Shown in pieces: positions 1 to 11,800 of a DNA stretch of 64,000 nucleotides; position 1 is the stretch's first letter; every line of letters begins with the position of its first letter. The stretch is from Nosema muscidifuracis (Eukaryota > Microsporidia > Nosematidae). The stretch covers positions 496,001-560,000 of the forward strand of contig JAIOKI010000001.1 of NCBI GenBank assembly GCA_028335825.1. Direction: 5' to 3'. The notes under the pieces were generated by a model. The model was not told where the DNA came from. It did not search any database and saw only the letters and a list, made by a program, of their open reading frames with translations. A program made the translations under genes and the position numbers.

Positions 1-1750
1 GTTACAGAAACATTTTCTTATCATTTTTTGCAATCCATGGTAAATTCTTCTATAATTAGTTGAATTGTTTTAACTTATTAATAGTATTGTGAAACTCTTT
101 AACAAACCAATCAAACAAAAAATATAATTTGTATGACTTCTTAAATAATAAATCTTTGTAATCATAGGTATACAGTAAAAATGATCCAAAGAATCTCAAA
201 AATTTATATGACTGTAGTAGTGTATTTATATTTCACTGGAAATATCAAATAATATTTTTTTGATAAATGATAACATTCATGGTCTACTTATGATAGAATA
301 TCGAATCAATTAGATTTGAAAATCACATTCTTTAGGAATTTCAAACCTTAGATTGAATAATAATCTTGTGAATAAGATATTTCTAAACAGGTACAATTTA
401 TAACTATCATTTGTATTTTACCTTAGTTGTCTCATAGATCTAATAAAAAGAAGTCTATCCATAGTTGAATAGAATACAAATTGAACTATTTTTTATCTTA
501 GTAAAAAATCATAATCTACAAATAGTTTATGCCATAAAATTAAAACTTACGAACTTCTCTCATCATTATTCTCTGATTTGACTACAAATTTTTTTTTACT
601 TTTTATTAAATATGGGTATAAAAATACTAGACTTCAATCTAATGATATAATATCGTTATTCAAAAAGTCAATAATTGCTTAACTGACAATAATTTTTTAT
701 CTTAGTTAAATCCATGTATGTCACAACAAATATTACTGTAAATAAAAACCGAAATTTTATTCGCACTATATTTCTTAATAATATGTCAATCAAGTATCTT
801 TATATATAGTGCATAAATAACAATTTAACTAGTCAATATCTGCTATACCTTAACTTTTCTATTTATTTATATTTCTAGAATAGGTATGTTTTATCTTCTC
901 TCTCTCATTTCAATCACATTTATTTGTTGCATTTAATCTTTGATTCTTATAGAAAATAGATAGGTGACATATCTTGTTTCGACTGTTCTTATAAGTACGA
1001 GAATATTAGATGAAAGATAGTTCTAAATTTTAAAATTTTCTTATATAATATATTAAATTTAATACTAAGACCAAAGTCTTTATTGTTTTACTTCTTATAG
1101 TTTTAATTTTATCATAAAAGATTATAGATTAAATCTTCAATAAAAAGTTCAGTGTCTTTATTTCTATTTCTGTTACATGAGATAGTAAGTAATTATAAAT
1201 CTTTTAGTCAATTCTTTGTACCCGAACAATATACCAGATATTTATACTTATACTATGATGAATTTCTAATTTGGTCCTAGTTTTACTGTATATAGATGAA
1301 ATATCTATAATTAAATGATTCTAGTCATTATATTTATGCTTTCTGATCCTTAAATAAGGTGAATTACCTTGTGCTGAGTCATTATCGTATTTATAACACT
1401 ATAAAATATTCATATAATAATATATCTAAACACATTACATATAAAAAATAGCCATTCTTTGTATTGCTAATCCTCAAGAACAGATATCAATTCATGACCA
1501 AGATTACATTCTTAACGACTAAATAAACAGTTTAATTATACATCATATTAAACTATAAGACAAAACTAGATATAGTATTTTTAGTACTATATGGATTATC
1601 AATTATTAATCTTTGAGTTACCTTCTTTATCAATATAGTATTTATTCCGAAGAATAGAAATCTATAGATATATTTATATTTCAGATATTCTTTTATAGAA
1701 ATTCATGATCTATAGTTTGTACAAATTGTTTTTAACATCTTTAGAGTCAT
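1..1750. other. No gene recognised
   Basis: This is AT-rich sequence with no open frame worth keeping on either strand, no telomeric repeat and no tRNA-like structure that I can see. The last part, from about 1.4 kb, may be a more decayed continuation of the remnant at 1809-2309. Confidence 0.6.
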
Positions 1751-1808
1751 ATAATTCTAAAATTTTCTTTAGTATTTTACCAACTTCAGCGTATATATAA
1801 ATATTTGT

Positions 1809-2309
1809 TCATGATTTTCTGAATATCAGGTAGTTTATCACAAACAACGACCATCTTTTATTTACAAATAAGATGAAGTTTTTGTCATATGGTAAGTAAA
1901 ATTTAGTAATATCAAAATTATCTGAATCTAAAATACTTGTAAATAGCATACAATCAGATTTCAATCCATATATAGAGACTTTTACAGTATAAAATAATAC
2001 AATTCTTGCCATTGTTTCATAAACAAGCCTATAATGTAGTTTATACAAATAATGAATTAGCAAGTATTGCTCTTCATTTACAATTTAAGAAATCAGTAGT
2101 GTGTATATACTTAAAACTTGATTTAATAAGTCAACATCAAAAATGGTTGCTTTTGCATTACGATATAAACTGAAGAATTGACAATAATTTTTTCTATTGG
2201 TACATTGTCCCCTTTGTCTATTGATGTAATAATGTATGTCTAAGATTTCATTTCCTTTATTTTGTTTATTCAATAGAAATTCATAATAAAGGGGTAATTT
2301 ATTTGACAT
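1809..2309 (-). pseudogene. Remnant of an unknown gene, left copy
   Basis: From 2309 down, 74 codons are open (starting MSNKLPLYYEF) and contain a basic Cys-bearing stretch, RGQCTNRKNYCQ. More readable coding sense follows to 1809 in the same frame. The inverted copy at 26467 keeps about five residues in six by eye, and its open frame ends at the same point, so that end predates the duplication. The second part lacks its own ATG. It lies divergently from the family A gene at 3495 in both copies. I do not recognise the family; a decayed transposon protein or a short real gene are both possible. Confidence 0.45.
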
Positions 2310-3494
2310 TATGGAATATTACTGAAAATATTAACAAAGAATGTATGGTTCCTGTAGAGTAGTGATCTAAAGGTATGTTTAAAATAAAGTCTGGTATAAT
2401 AACAAGTATTCTTAGAAATCAGTTCGAATGACATTTAGGACTAAGTAATTATATTATATAGAATAATTAATAAATTCTGCATCAACAGAATTCATGTGTG
2501 AGTAGCTCATAATAAATTTAGAGCATTAAGAAAAAAAAACATAATAAATGAATTAATTACAAACAAATACAAAAAATATTCTGCTATGTTATATTATTAT
2601 ATTATAAATTTTGTTATGACCACGTGGCTTATCGTAAGATAATAACATAAATTATTATTCTATAAAAATTGTAGAAGGATCATTCCAATTTTCTTTGTTA
2701 AGTCTTGATATAGCGTAACATTTTATATGCACAATATTCATACATATTAAGTTTTGAATTTGAATTTTGGCTGGAATTTTGTTTGAATTATTTTTCTAAC
2801 CACATAAAATTTTTAGAAATGTGAATTATTAATTTAATTTACAAAATTATATTTTTTAAATTACTCACTTCATATTAAATATATGTTTAATATTAATAAA
2901 TTACAAAGAAACAATCAATTTATCTATGTATAATCAACTATAAATAAAAGATGATATTCTACTCTTCTAACAATAATAAAGTATTTAAATTATCAAACAA
3001 TATTGTTATATAATTTATTGGAGTATTTACATTTTTTCACTCTCATATTATAAATTATAAACTCAGAATTTAAATATTGAATTTTTAATTTATTATTATC
3101 AATCAAACATCTTGAATTTATAAAATTTAATTTCTTTAATCATAAGCATTCTGATGACACATAAAAATTATTATTTCTTTGCCTGACATAAACAAATGTT
3201 TGATATATTTTTAATATAAATAATTTTTTTTTAAATTAAGATTACACAACAATTACATAAAAATAAAATATTATATTTAAAATCATAAATTTATTATTTT
3301 TTGTAACTAAAATATAATATTTCATAAATATATCTTAACAAATGTTAAATTAAAAATTATTCAATTTAAATACAAAAATAAGAATTCTTTATTCCTTTAT
3401 TTCTAACATATCTATGATTTTTTATTTATCAATTTTAAATTAAAAAAAATTAATTTATTTAAAAAAATATAAATTTGAAATTTTTTACACCATC

Positions 3495-4589
3495 ATGAAT
3501 TTTTTTGGTTTACTACATTTAATATCAATTGCTACATCTAAACTGAAAAAAGAAATACTAGAAGATTTATCTAAAATAATTTTGAAGAAAGCTGAATCAG
3601 AAGATTTTGAATTTATAAGCAAAGACTGTAATCTTCCAATGCATGTACTAAAGATTTGTAAATCACGGATTGTTATCACAAGATACGATACATTACTATA
3701 TTTAACAAGAGAAATTACTATAAGCTTCAATAAGTACCTAGATGAAAAATTTGAATTGAAAGATGAATTGAAAAAAAAACTTGTTAAAATTGTTTACGAA
3801 TTCAGAGATAAAAATAAGTCCTTTTATATTGTAAAAAATAAAGAAACTAGTGAATATAGAGATATAATCTATAATTTAATGAAAAATCTTTCAAATTATT
3901 CTCATTATATTAATAATAATGAAGTTACTAAGTCATTCTTAACATACAATGAAGACGTGAAAAATAATCCATCTTCAAAAGACTCAGACTATACTAGTGA
4001 ATTTATTTCAAATCTAAGCTATTCAAAAGGTTGTGATCATTTTGAATTTAAATTTTGTTTAACTCAATATAGTGATAATATATTTATATACAATATTAAT
4101 ATGAATGAATTTAATTATAAAAAATATCTTGAGTATTATCTAAAAAATTACTACTATTTTAAGCGAAAAGAATTAAACGAAATATTACGATTATTATCAT
4201 TAATAAATATTTCCCGTATTTATATTGATAGAGAAGATAATATAGTTAAGTCAAGAGTAAGAAAATTTGAGAAATGCAGAAAAATAATTGAATCTAATGA
4301 AAATAGCTTGTTTGATCAAGATGATCCTTATGAGTATTTTGAGTCTGTATCTAACTCTAGTAAAAAAGACCATCAAAACCTACAAGTGGGATTGTTTAAT
4401 AATAAAATATATATAAACACGCATTATTATGTTAAAAATTCTGACAATAAAAAGCATAATTGTATCGATGAAGGTGTTTTTGAAGAAATGAAGATTTTTT
4501 TCAAAACTTGTGGAAGTAGCAGTGTAGAAAAATTTGAAAATATTTTAAGATTTTTTTATCTTATAAAAGATAGTAAATTATTAATTTAA
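3495..4589 (+). CDS. Family A putative secreted protein, apparently C-terminally shortened
   Basis: This is a 364-residue protein with no recognised domain. It begins with a short hydrophobic stretch (MNFFGLLHLISIATS) that could be a signal peptide, followed by Lys/Glu-rich, Asn-rich and helical sequence. The start follows the motif ACACCATC; the broken paralogue has CCCC at the same place. Residues about 60-140 align with the 541/543-residue proteins at 10117 and 30377 (shared pattern of Lys/Leu/Asp helices ending in MKNLSNYSHY versus LKNLSSYTCM), so I place all of them in one family. The last residues SRFFYLIKDSKL are followed by about 200 more residues in the minus-strand relative at 23718, whereas here the frame closes at once. 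The gene is therefore probably truncated. Location and role are inference: secreted, possibly host-exposed. Confidence 0.7.
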   Translation: MNFFGLLHLISIATSKLKKEILEDLSKIILKKAESEDFEFISKDCNLPMHVLKICKSRIVITRYDTLLYLTREITISFNKYLDEKFELKDELKKKLVKIVYEFRDKNKSFYIVKNKETSEYRDIIYNLMKNLSNYSHYINNNEVTKSFLTYNEDVKNNPSSKDSDYTSEFISNLSYSKGCDHFEFKFCLTQYSDNIFIYNINMNEFNYKKYLEYYLKNYYYFKRKELNEILRLLSLINISRIYIDREDNIVKSRVRKFEKCRKIIESNENSLFDQDDPYEYFESVSNSSKKDHQNLQVGLFNNKIYINTHYYVKNSDNKKHNCIDEGVFEEMKIFFKTCGSSSVEKFENILRFFYLIKDSKLLI

Positions 4590-5900
4590 CATTTAGTATG
4601 TTAATATAAATTAAAAAGCAGCAATTTAAGAAAGTTATAGAAAAATACAAGTTTTTTTACAAATAATTTTACATATTATTTACCCTCAATTAGAAATATT
4701 TAGAATATTTTTTATCCTTACTATTAGATAAGTTAAAACTAAAATATTTAAAGATCTCTCAAATTGACAAATACTATCTTAAAGTTCTTCTTGACTAGAT
4801 TATTTTGATTACATGAATCATGTTATCAATTTTTAGATGTATAATTTGTATATATAAATGTATGAGTATTAAGTATTATAAGTTTATCTATAGTAGTCTA
4901 TATTTCTATAAATTTAGAGATTAAGATTTATATTTTATACTCATTGGTATTGTCTATCTATGTGATATAAATTTTTGTACAGATATTATTCCTTCTAATT
5001 CTCTTATACAATTCTAATATATAATAAACTTATACCTGAGAAAGGTCTTAAAATGTGTGTGATAGTGAAATAGTTAATGTATGAATTATAATTTCAATAA
5101 ATATACTTAATTAATTAATATTTATGAATTCGCATTTTATGTTCATATCTTGTCATTATATTAAAATGATAAATTCGCATTATTTTATTATGTTTATATG
5201 GTCACATATTTTTATAAGTATATATTCACATTTTATTATGTTTACATATTCTTTACTATTTGAAGTATTTCTCTATTTTTATTTCATACATAAATAAATC
5301 TTCTTCTTTTTAGACTCTTCCATTATATAATGTGATAATTTCTATCCTACATACAAATATATTCTAAATAATAAATTCTATAAAAAATAAATGTATGATG
5401 AATATCTTAAAGTAGATAATTAATAAAAAATACATTCATATTTTGAATAGTGTAATAATAATTGATGATAATCTATCTTATTGAAGAATATATGTAGAAG
5501 ATAAGAAATATTTATTTGTCAAAAAGTCATATATTTTAAGGAGTAAATATAAGTATTAAGTGACATATTCTTCTTTAAGATGTCATCAATAATAAATATA
5601 TTTATATTTCTTTATGTTAAATATTAGACTTTGATTAGAAAAATAAAATAGTTATTTTATGAGATAATACCACACAAATTCTAATGTGACAGTTGTTTAT
5701 CATTAAATCGACTGCTTATTCATTAAAAGATTTAAAATAGTTAACTTTTTGAGATTACCAAAACCAATGGTTATTTATTATACTCTCAGGGAATTAAACA
5801 TATATAAACTAGATAAAGATAAGTTGGTCTGAGTACTTTTAATTTGTTCATTATATTCTAATAATGTATGGATCTAAATATCGAGCTTATAGAACTATAT
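4590..5900. other. No gene recognised
   Basis: AT-rich sequence with scattered stops in all frames. I see no convincing coding remnant, repeat array or RNA gene. Confidence 0.5.
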
Positions 5901-7700
5901 CTATTGAATTAATTCTATTTTTTATTTTGTATGAATTCTATATCACATACAGCATATCATCTAACTAATTCTTAAATTATATCTTCATGTACTCATTTTA
6001 ATTTTTTTATTATCTCAGACTTAAATCATTGGTTCATCTAATATATCTGAATATGAACTACACCTTATTGTTATGTTCTTTTGGAACTTCTTATTTTTTA
6101 GGTTAGGTTTGAATAACAAACTTATTAGTTTATATTTATTCATTTTTATATCTTTCTAATATCTAAAATACATTCATTTATAAGTGATTAATTTTCTTCA
6201 TTTGTCATATGAAACTACTTCTTCGATATTTCATCTTGAATATGTTTTGTTCTTTAACTCCAATAAGTTTGTATAATTTACACGTCTTTACATTACTTCA
6301 ATATTATATTCATATAATGACTTTAGATTGTCATGTACTGTTTTCTATCCTCGATTAACCATATTTAAATGTTAGATATAATTATCTTTTTTTGATCATG
6401 TCTTTATTTTCATTATAATGTCTTGTTCTACTCAAAACATCACATTTTCTATTTTTGTATTGTTTCTTAATATAAGTATCTAAATTATCATATATTTTAT
6501 AAATTTGATAATATTTCTTTCTCAATGATTATAGTTTTTTAGATCCTTAATTTATCATATATGTTTCTGTATTGTATTTGTCTAAAAATTATTCAAAAAA
6601 CATTACTTAATGCATTAGTTTCGAGAATAAAATCATTCATAATGTCTGTGTTTTTAGGATTAAATCAATTAGTAGTATTCATTTCAATCTAATAAAGTAA
6701 ATTATGTATTTCTCTATTTATTTATATTTTACATCTTTTTATGTCATGTTAAGTATAGGCTCAATTATGAAAAACAGTCCTTTATAAATTTACTATTCTA
6801 ATACACGATACAATCTTCTTACTTCTTCGATTTTTTAATTTTGTCTGTAAAATTAAGATTCCATAAAACTCTACTTCTTGCTTTTTAACTTCTAATCTTC
6901 TTTTTTAATATTAATCCTTTATCTATCAATATATTCATTATTCTCTGAAATATTACATCATTCGATTTTCCAATTTCTTTATATATTATATTGTTTACAC
7001 ACTTAAATAATAGTATATAAATCTTTATTATTATTAGCATTAATTTTCATTCATCCAACTTATTCTTGAAATTGAATGGTGTTTTATAAAGATAAACAGT
7101 TGTAAAATATTTCTAATTTTTCATATTATGACTCATTTATTAAATATGATTTAGAGTAAGTCTCATGTCTCTACAAGCTTGATGTTATGATTTAACTAGA
7201 CCCTTCCTCATACATATAAGAATTTTATGTGTTATATTTGTAACAACTTCATGAGTAAACTAGTATTCCTTTTTCTTTGTATGACTTTATCATCACTTTT
7301 TGATTTTCTAAAACACTAATTATATCTTTTATTATGTTTAATATATCAATCCTTTATATTCTAACATTGTATTCCATCATAAAATTAACTAAGGCAAATG
7401 TATCTTACTAACTTACCCTCATGTTTATGATATTTATGTCTGAAAGTTGAACAAGACTAGAAGTTTCGTATTTATCCTCTCTTCATGTCCACCAAAATAA
7501 TATTACCATTTCTTACTTTATAATTAGATTACCTGTTGTAATATTCTTTGTCCACTATACACCTGCTACTGAGCTATTCTTCTTAATTTTTGTTTTTCTA
7601 TTATAACAAAGTTAACGTCTTTCAATTTTTTAAAATCATTAACTTTTCTTTTTTTTCAAATTTCTAATAATATTAAAAAATTGACACTTTATGCTTTTGC
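5900..7700 (-). mobile_element. Ty3/Gypsy pol fossil (minus strand)
   Basis: On the minus strand, short patches resemble Ty3/Gypsy reverse transcriptase in the right order: an N-terminal RT stretch near 7130-7320, the strand before the 'FLG' box near 6860-6890, and the RT/RNase H junction near 6605-6640 (a FILETNA-like word where the family has F-x-x-x-TDAS). The element is heavily broken in every domain, with no open frame left, so it is old. I could not recognise LTRs, and the ends are approximate. Ty3/Gypsy elements are known in several microsporidian genera. Confidence 0.5.
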
Positions 7701-8650
7701 TCTTTCTCTATCTACCTTCATCCTCATAATTGAATAACTTAATATTTCATAGGGTATTATTTAATTTGTAAATATCTTCCAGTAAATGTTTTGTTTAGAT
7801 AACTTTAAAGGTCTATGATATTTAGTTCAATCTCATTATTTGAATTCACAAGCATTGATTTATCTTCTTTAAGAGAGATTGTAGATAACATTTTCATAAT
7901 TCATATAATTTTTTATCTTGATATAGATGTATTTATGTATGTTATCATTTTTCTAATTTATATTGAGATTACCAAAATTAGGGATTTATTTAAAAATTTT
8001 TTATACTCACAACAAAACATATTTATATTCATACAAATAAAAATTTTTATATCAACTTTTTTCTCATTAACTAGTACATATTTTTCATTGAAACAATATT
8101 TATACTAATATATATTGGATTTCAATATTTCTCTTGTTCTAATGAAAGTTATGATTATAATTATGTAAAATTAATATTATTAAAAAAGCAATAAACATAA
8201 ATATCAATTGTATTTATCTCTAATTTAATGTTTATTTATTGATTTTTTTAAAATATTTTAACATATAAGGAAGAAAACATTTAGATATAATAACCATTAT
8301 AAGAATACATAAATAATATTTCTTATAAGTTTTAACATATTTATATACAATTAATAAAAATAATGAAATACTTATTGACTTAGTATTTATTTATGTCGTA
8401 GTAACTATTTGTCAGAAAATGAATTAGATCGTTATGACTCATCAAGAACTAATTAATCATAATAGTCTCTAGTGATTGATTACATGTAAATGAGACAAAT
8501 AATTTTTTTAATTTGATAATTTATATTTTAATTAATTCAAGGTCAAAACTTCAAAAAATATTTATCTCATAGTTGAAAAATCTAAGAAATTTCTTTTATT
8601 ATGTGTTTGATTTAGAAAAAGAAAATTGTTAACTTTTACATCAATTATTA
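7700..8650. other. No gene recognised
   Basis: A plus-strand open frame of 97 codons at 7815-8108 is all Ile/Phe/Leu/Ser and looks like chance reading of AT-rich DNA. The rest shows nothing I can support. Confidence 0.5.
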
Positions 8651-8659
8651 TTTATTTTA

Positions 8660-9435
8660 TATATGAAGTAAAAATATATTATCGGCACTGCTTCAGATCA
8701 TACAGAAAAACTAAATAAGCTCAACGATATAAATGGAATGATAGAAGAGGTTGATACAGAAAACATAAGTCGTGTTTTCAAATAAAATTTCTTAATTTAT
8801 ATAAATTGATATTGTATCTATTCTAGAAGAAATATTATTTTTATTAATATAATTATAACGTATCTAAGAATTTTGATAAAAAGTACATTGAAAAGTTTTA
8901 TAAATTGATTTGTTCATTCTTTTATATTTAAAAAGACAAAATTAGCAAAGGCTCTATGAAAACTTAGAAAGTATCTATACAGTCTACTATTAATAACTTT
9001 CACAATTAATATTAGACATACATAAAGAAAATATTCAAAGAGAATTTTATTTTTTTTATTGAATGTTTAAAGTGTCACTAGATATCTCTGACAGACGTTA
9101 AAGTTAACTCAATTATATTTACTTACTATTAAATATGTTATAAATTTATAATAACTAATATGATCAAGACAAATATGTTCCAAGATAATACACTATTAAA
9201 TTTAATAATTGACACATTTAAAGATACTTTTCTTAAATAGTCTCTAATCTACTTAACTACTAAAATTGTCATTGTATTAAATAATAATTATACATAGATG
9301 AAAGATCTCAGAAGAATGAAAAAGATTGATAAAATTGTATTAGACACACTCAAATCATAAGACCAAGAAAATGATAAGAAGATTCTTCAACATATTGTTA
9401 CAGTTATAAGCGATTGCATAAGTTTTATTAAATAA
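8660..9435 (+). pseudogene. Remnants of an unknown gene upstream of a family A gene
   Basis: Two plus-strand patches have clear coding character: one near 8665-8785 (with TASDHTEKLNKLND) ending in a stop, and one near 9165-9435 with readable Leu/Ile/Lys-rich helices interrupted several times. The patches end where the direct duplication carrying the family A gene begins. The composition is like that of the neighbouring secreted families, but I cannot align them to either. Best read as a dead member of an unknown local family. Confidence 0.35.
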
Positions 9436-11800
9436 AAAAAATAAATTTTATTACGCCATGTCTTTATTATTTATTTCTCTTAATTTATCCAAAGTATAAG
9501 AAAACTTTTTTAAAAATTATAATTCAATAAGATAATATTCATAAATATTTTAATTATTTTGTTTAGATAACTTGAAAAAAAATTTATATATTAGCTATCT
9601 AAGTCTCCTTTTTTCAGTATAATTTAAAAAATTAATAATATTGCAAACTTAATGTAACTAAAAAACTAACTATAAATAAAGTCTAAGACTAAAGATTAGT
9701 GTAAACAGGTTTAGAATTTATAAAATCTAAAAGAGCCCATTTAAAATATTAAACAAACTTTTTTTTAATTTCATAAAATATGTCAAATTTATCTTCAAAT
9801 AAATTAAAAAATAAATTAAAAAAAACGTGTTCTTTTATATATTTTAAATAAGATTATATGGTCACTATCTTATTAATATAATTTCCAAAGAAAATAAATT
9901 ATTGTTGAAATTGTTTTTAATTTATATTTTGTAAACATATAAACGTTGCTCAAAAAACGAATTTTTTTTTTAATTAATTAATTAATTTATATTGATCTAA
10001 TTTTCTATTTATACTATTATTTGTTTCAATGTTTTCTATGTAGTATTTTAATTAAATTTCTATGAATAATTTTTAATTTAAATTAAAAATATTTAAACAA
10101 AAAAATTTTACTCCTTATGAAATTGTTTTTACTTTTTACTTTAGTATTTTCAGAATTACTTAAAATACATTATAATATTCAAAATCAGCTATTAGAGAAG
10201 ATTCAGGATAAGTTGAATACAAGAGATTATACATGCTTAGATTTAGACGAAAATTATATAATTCATATAGTCATATTAGATCGTTCAGAATTAGTAATAG
10301 AAAAATTTGATAAGCTTCATGGAATAACTAACCCAATTATTATTAAGTTGGATGAACATGTAGATGAGGATCTAAATCTTAAAGATTCCTTAAAAGCTAA
10401 AATAATTCAACAGTTGTATTCTTTTGGAGATAGAGAAATAAAATATATTTTTATAGTAGAAAATGATAATTTATATAAGAATGAGATGTATCTTTATGAA
10501 TTTTTGAAAAATCTATCATCTTATACTTGCATGATCGAAAACTATGACGAAAGTAAAAGAGACTATCTGAATTATAAATCTATTATTAGAAATGATTTAA
10601 AATTTGCATCATGTACGTTTGAGAAAAAAATAGAATACATAGATTTTTTTTTTAAAAATAATGATAAACAATTATTTAACCTCGTTTTATTCGGAGAAAA
10701 AAATCTGTTATATTTTTTTACATTTTGTATAGGATCTTTTGACTTAACTGAATATTTTCGATATTTTTATATCAAAAATAATATTATTTCAGAAGAAGAT
10801 GCAAATGCATTATTGAAATTTGTTAAAAATTTCAACTTTGAATTGTTAAAAATAGATTTGATTTTGAAAATAATTGATAAAGCTACTGACAATTTTATTT
10901 TTAAAAGAAAAAATATGGAATTCGAAAATATTAGGTTAACAAGAAAAATAGATTTGAAAATAAATGAAAAAAATATAATTTGGAATTCAATATGTTATTT
11001 ATATGATGAAGAAATATCAGTTGATAAAAATCTTGAATGTCTAACTATAACGAAAGATCAATTTGAAGGGATAAAAAATTATTACTCAATAGTTACTGGA
11101 ATGGATAGGGAAACTTTATTGGATATAAATAGACTAATGAATGCATTAAAAGGAAGTGAAATATATATAACAGTCTTAAAAAAAATATTGAACAATAAAG
11201 ATTCATACAAGGGAATAATTCTAATTAACATTCTATATAGTTTAGCTATAATTACCAAATCTCAGTTTAAGGATTATTTGTATTATCAAAATAGTGCTAA
11301 TATTGATATTAAAGATATTACTAATCAGATAAATTCTCATTATTATAGTATTAGATTCACTTTATATAATACTCTGCTCTTTTCTGAATTATGTGATATT
11401 GCAAATAATCCGAATGATGAATTAAATTTTTTCAAAGAGTTCAATCAGATTTTATCAATTGCTTCTGTTAAAGAAAAAATGAATTTATCAGATAACAAAG
11501 ATTACTCAATAATGACAAAGTTAAATATTTTTATTGAAGAAGTTTATTATAAACCTATTTACAGAAATCAGAATTTCATTTTAGATCATCCTTCTAGAAT
11601 GATTCTATTTATTTCTCAATTGATAAGTGATAAATCAATAGTTGATGAAGATTTGATTTTGAAATACTCAGAAGGTAATTTTGAGAAAAAATATCTTCAA
11701 ACATTTTACGAAGAAATATTAACGAGTGATAACAACGATTAATTTATTAAAACGTTAATTTTATATTTTAAACTCTATACATATAAATTCTAATTTTATA
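9430..11800. repeat. Copy 1 of a direct segmental duplication carrying a family A gene
   Basis: From about 9430 the sequence matches about 29755 onward in the same orientation. It includes a marked upstream block near 9650-9730 (matching 29935-30010), the promoter-proximal AT stretch and the complete gene. Identity is highest in the coding region and patchy in the flank. With copy 2 it shows one unit duplicated over about 20 kb. Confidence 0.85.
10117..11742 (+). CDS. Family A putative secreted protein, copy 1
   Basis: 541 residues, intact. A hydrophobic N-terminus (MKLFLLFTLVFSELL) suggests a signal peptide. The rest is hydrophilic and mostly helical, rich in Lys, Asn, Ile and Asp, with few cysteines and no transmembrane segment after the leader. 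The ATG follows TACTCCTT, a weakened form of the CCC start motif. The 543-residue paralogue at 30377 is very similar but differs strongly over residues about 161-208. No known domain is visible. Related by shared blocks to the protein at 3495 and, more distantly, perhaps to family B. Such amplified leader-bearing families in fast-evolving blocks of microsporidian genomes are usually thought to face the host. That role is inference here. Confidence 0.8.
   Translation: MKLFLLFTLVFSELLKIHYNIQNQLLEKIQDKLNTRDYTCLDLDENYIIHIVILDRSELVIEKFDKLHGITNPIIIKLDEHVDEDLNLKDSLKAKIIQQLYSFGDREIKYIFIVENDNLYKNEMYLYEFLKNLSSYTCMIENYDESKRDYLNYKSIIRNDLKFASCTFEKKIEYIDFFFKNNDKQLFNLVLFGEKNLLYFFTFCIGSFDLTEYFRYFYIKNNIISEEDANALLKFVKNFNFELLKIDLILKIIDKATDNFIFKRKNMEFENIRLTRKIDLKINEKNIIWNSICYLYDEEISVDKNLECLTITKDQFEGIKNYYSIVTGMDRETLLDINRLMNALKGSEIYITVLKKILNNKDSYKGIILINILYSLAIITKSQFKDYLYYQNSANIDIKDITNQINSHYYSIRFTLYNTLLFSELCDIANNPNDELNFFKEFNQILSIASVKEKMNLSDNKDYSIMTKLNIFIEEVYYKPIYRNQNFILDHPSRMILFISQLISDKSIVDEDLILKYSEGNFEKKYLQTFYEEILTSDNND

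Larger units (their letters stand above)
1750..4590. repeat. Left copy of a ~3 kb inverted segmental duplication
   Basis: This stretch reappears in opposite orientation at about 23700-26950. The match covers a short minus-strand open frame (2085-2309 versus 26467-26691), the AT-rich spacer, and the 5' flank and body of the family A gene at 3495. Order and relative orientation are preserved, so one divergent two-gene unit was copied. Many small differences show the event is old. The ends are approximate because the match fades gradually. Confidence 0.8.

Noticed and set aside
1-300. Left end of window as a telomere
   Set aside because: No telomeric repeat is present; the subtelomeric character of the left block rests only on gene content and duplication.
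7815-8108. 97-codon plus-strand open frame
   Set aside because: Composition is almost only Ile, Phe, Leu, Ser and Tyr, there is no start motif and no relative; expected by chance in AT-rich DNA.
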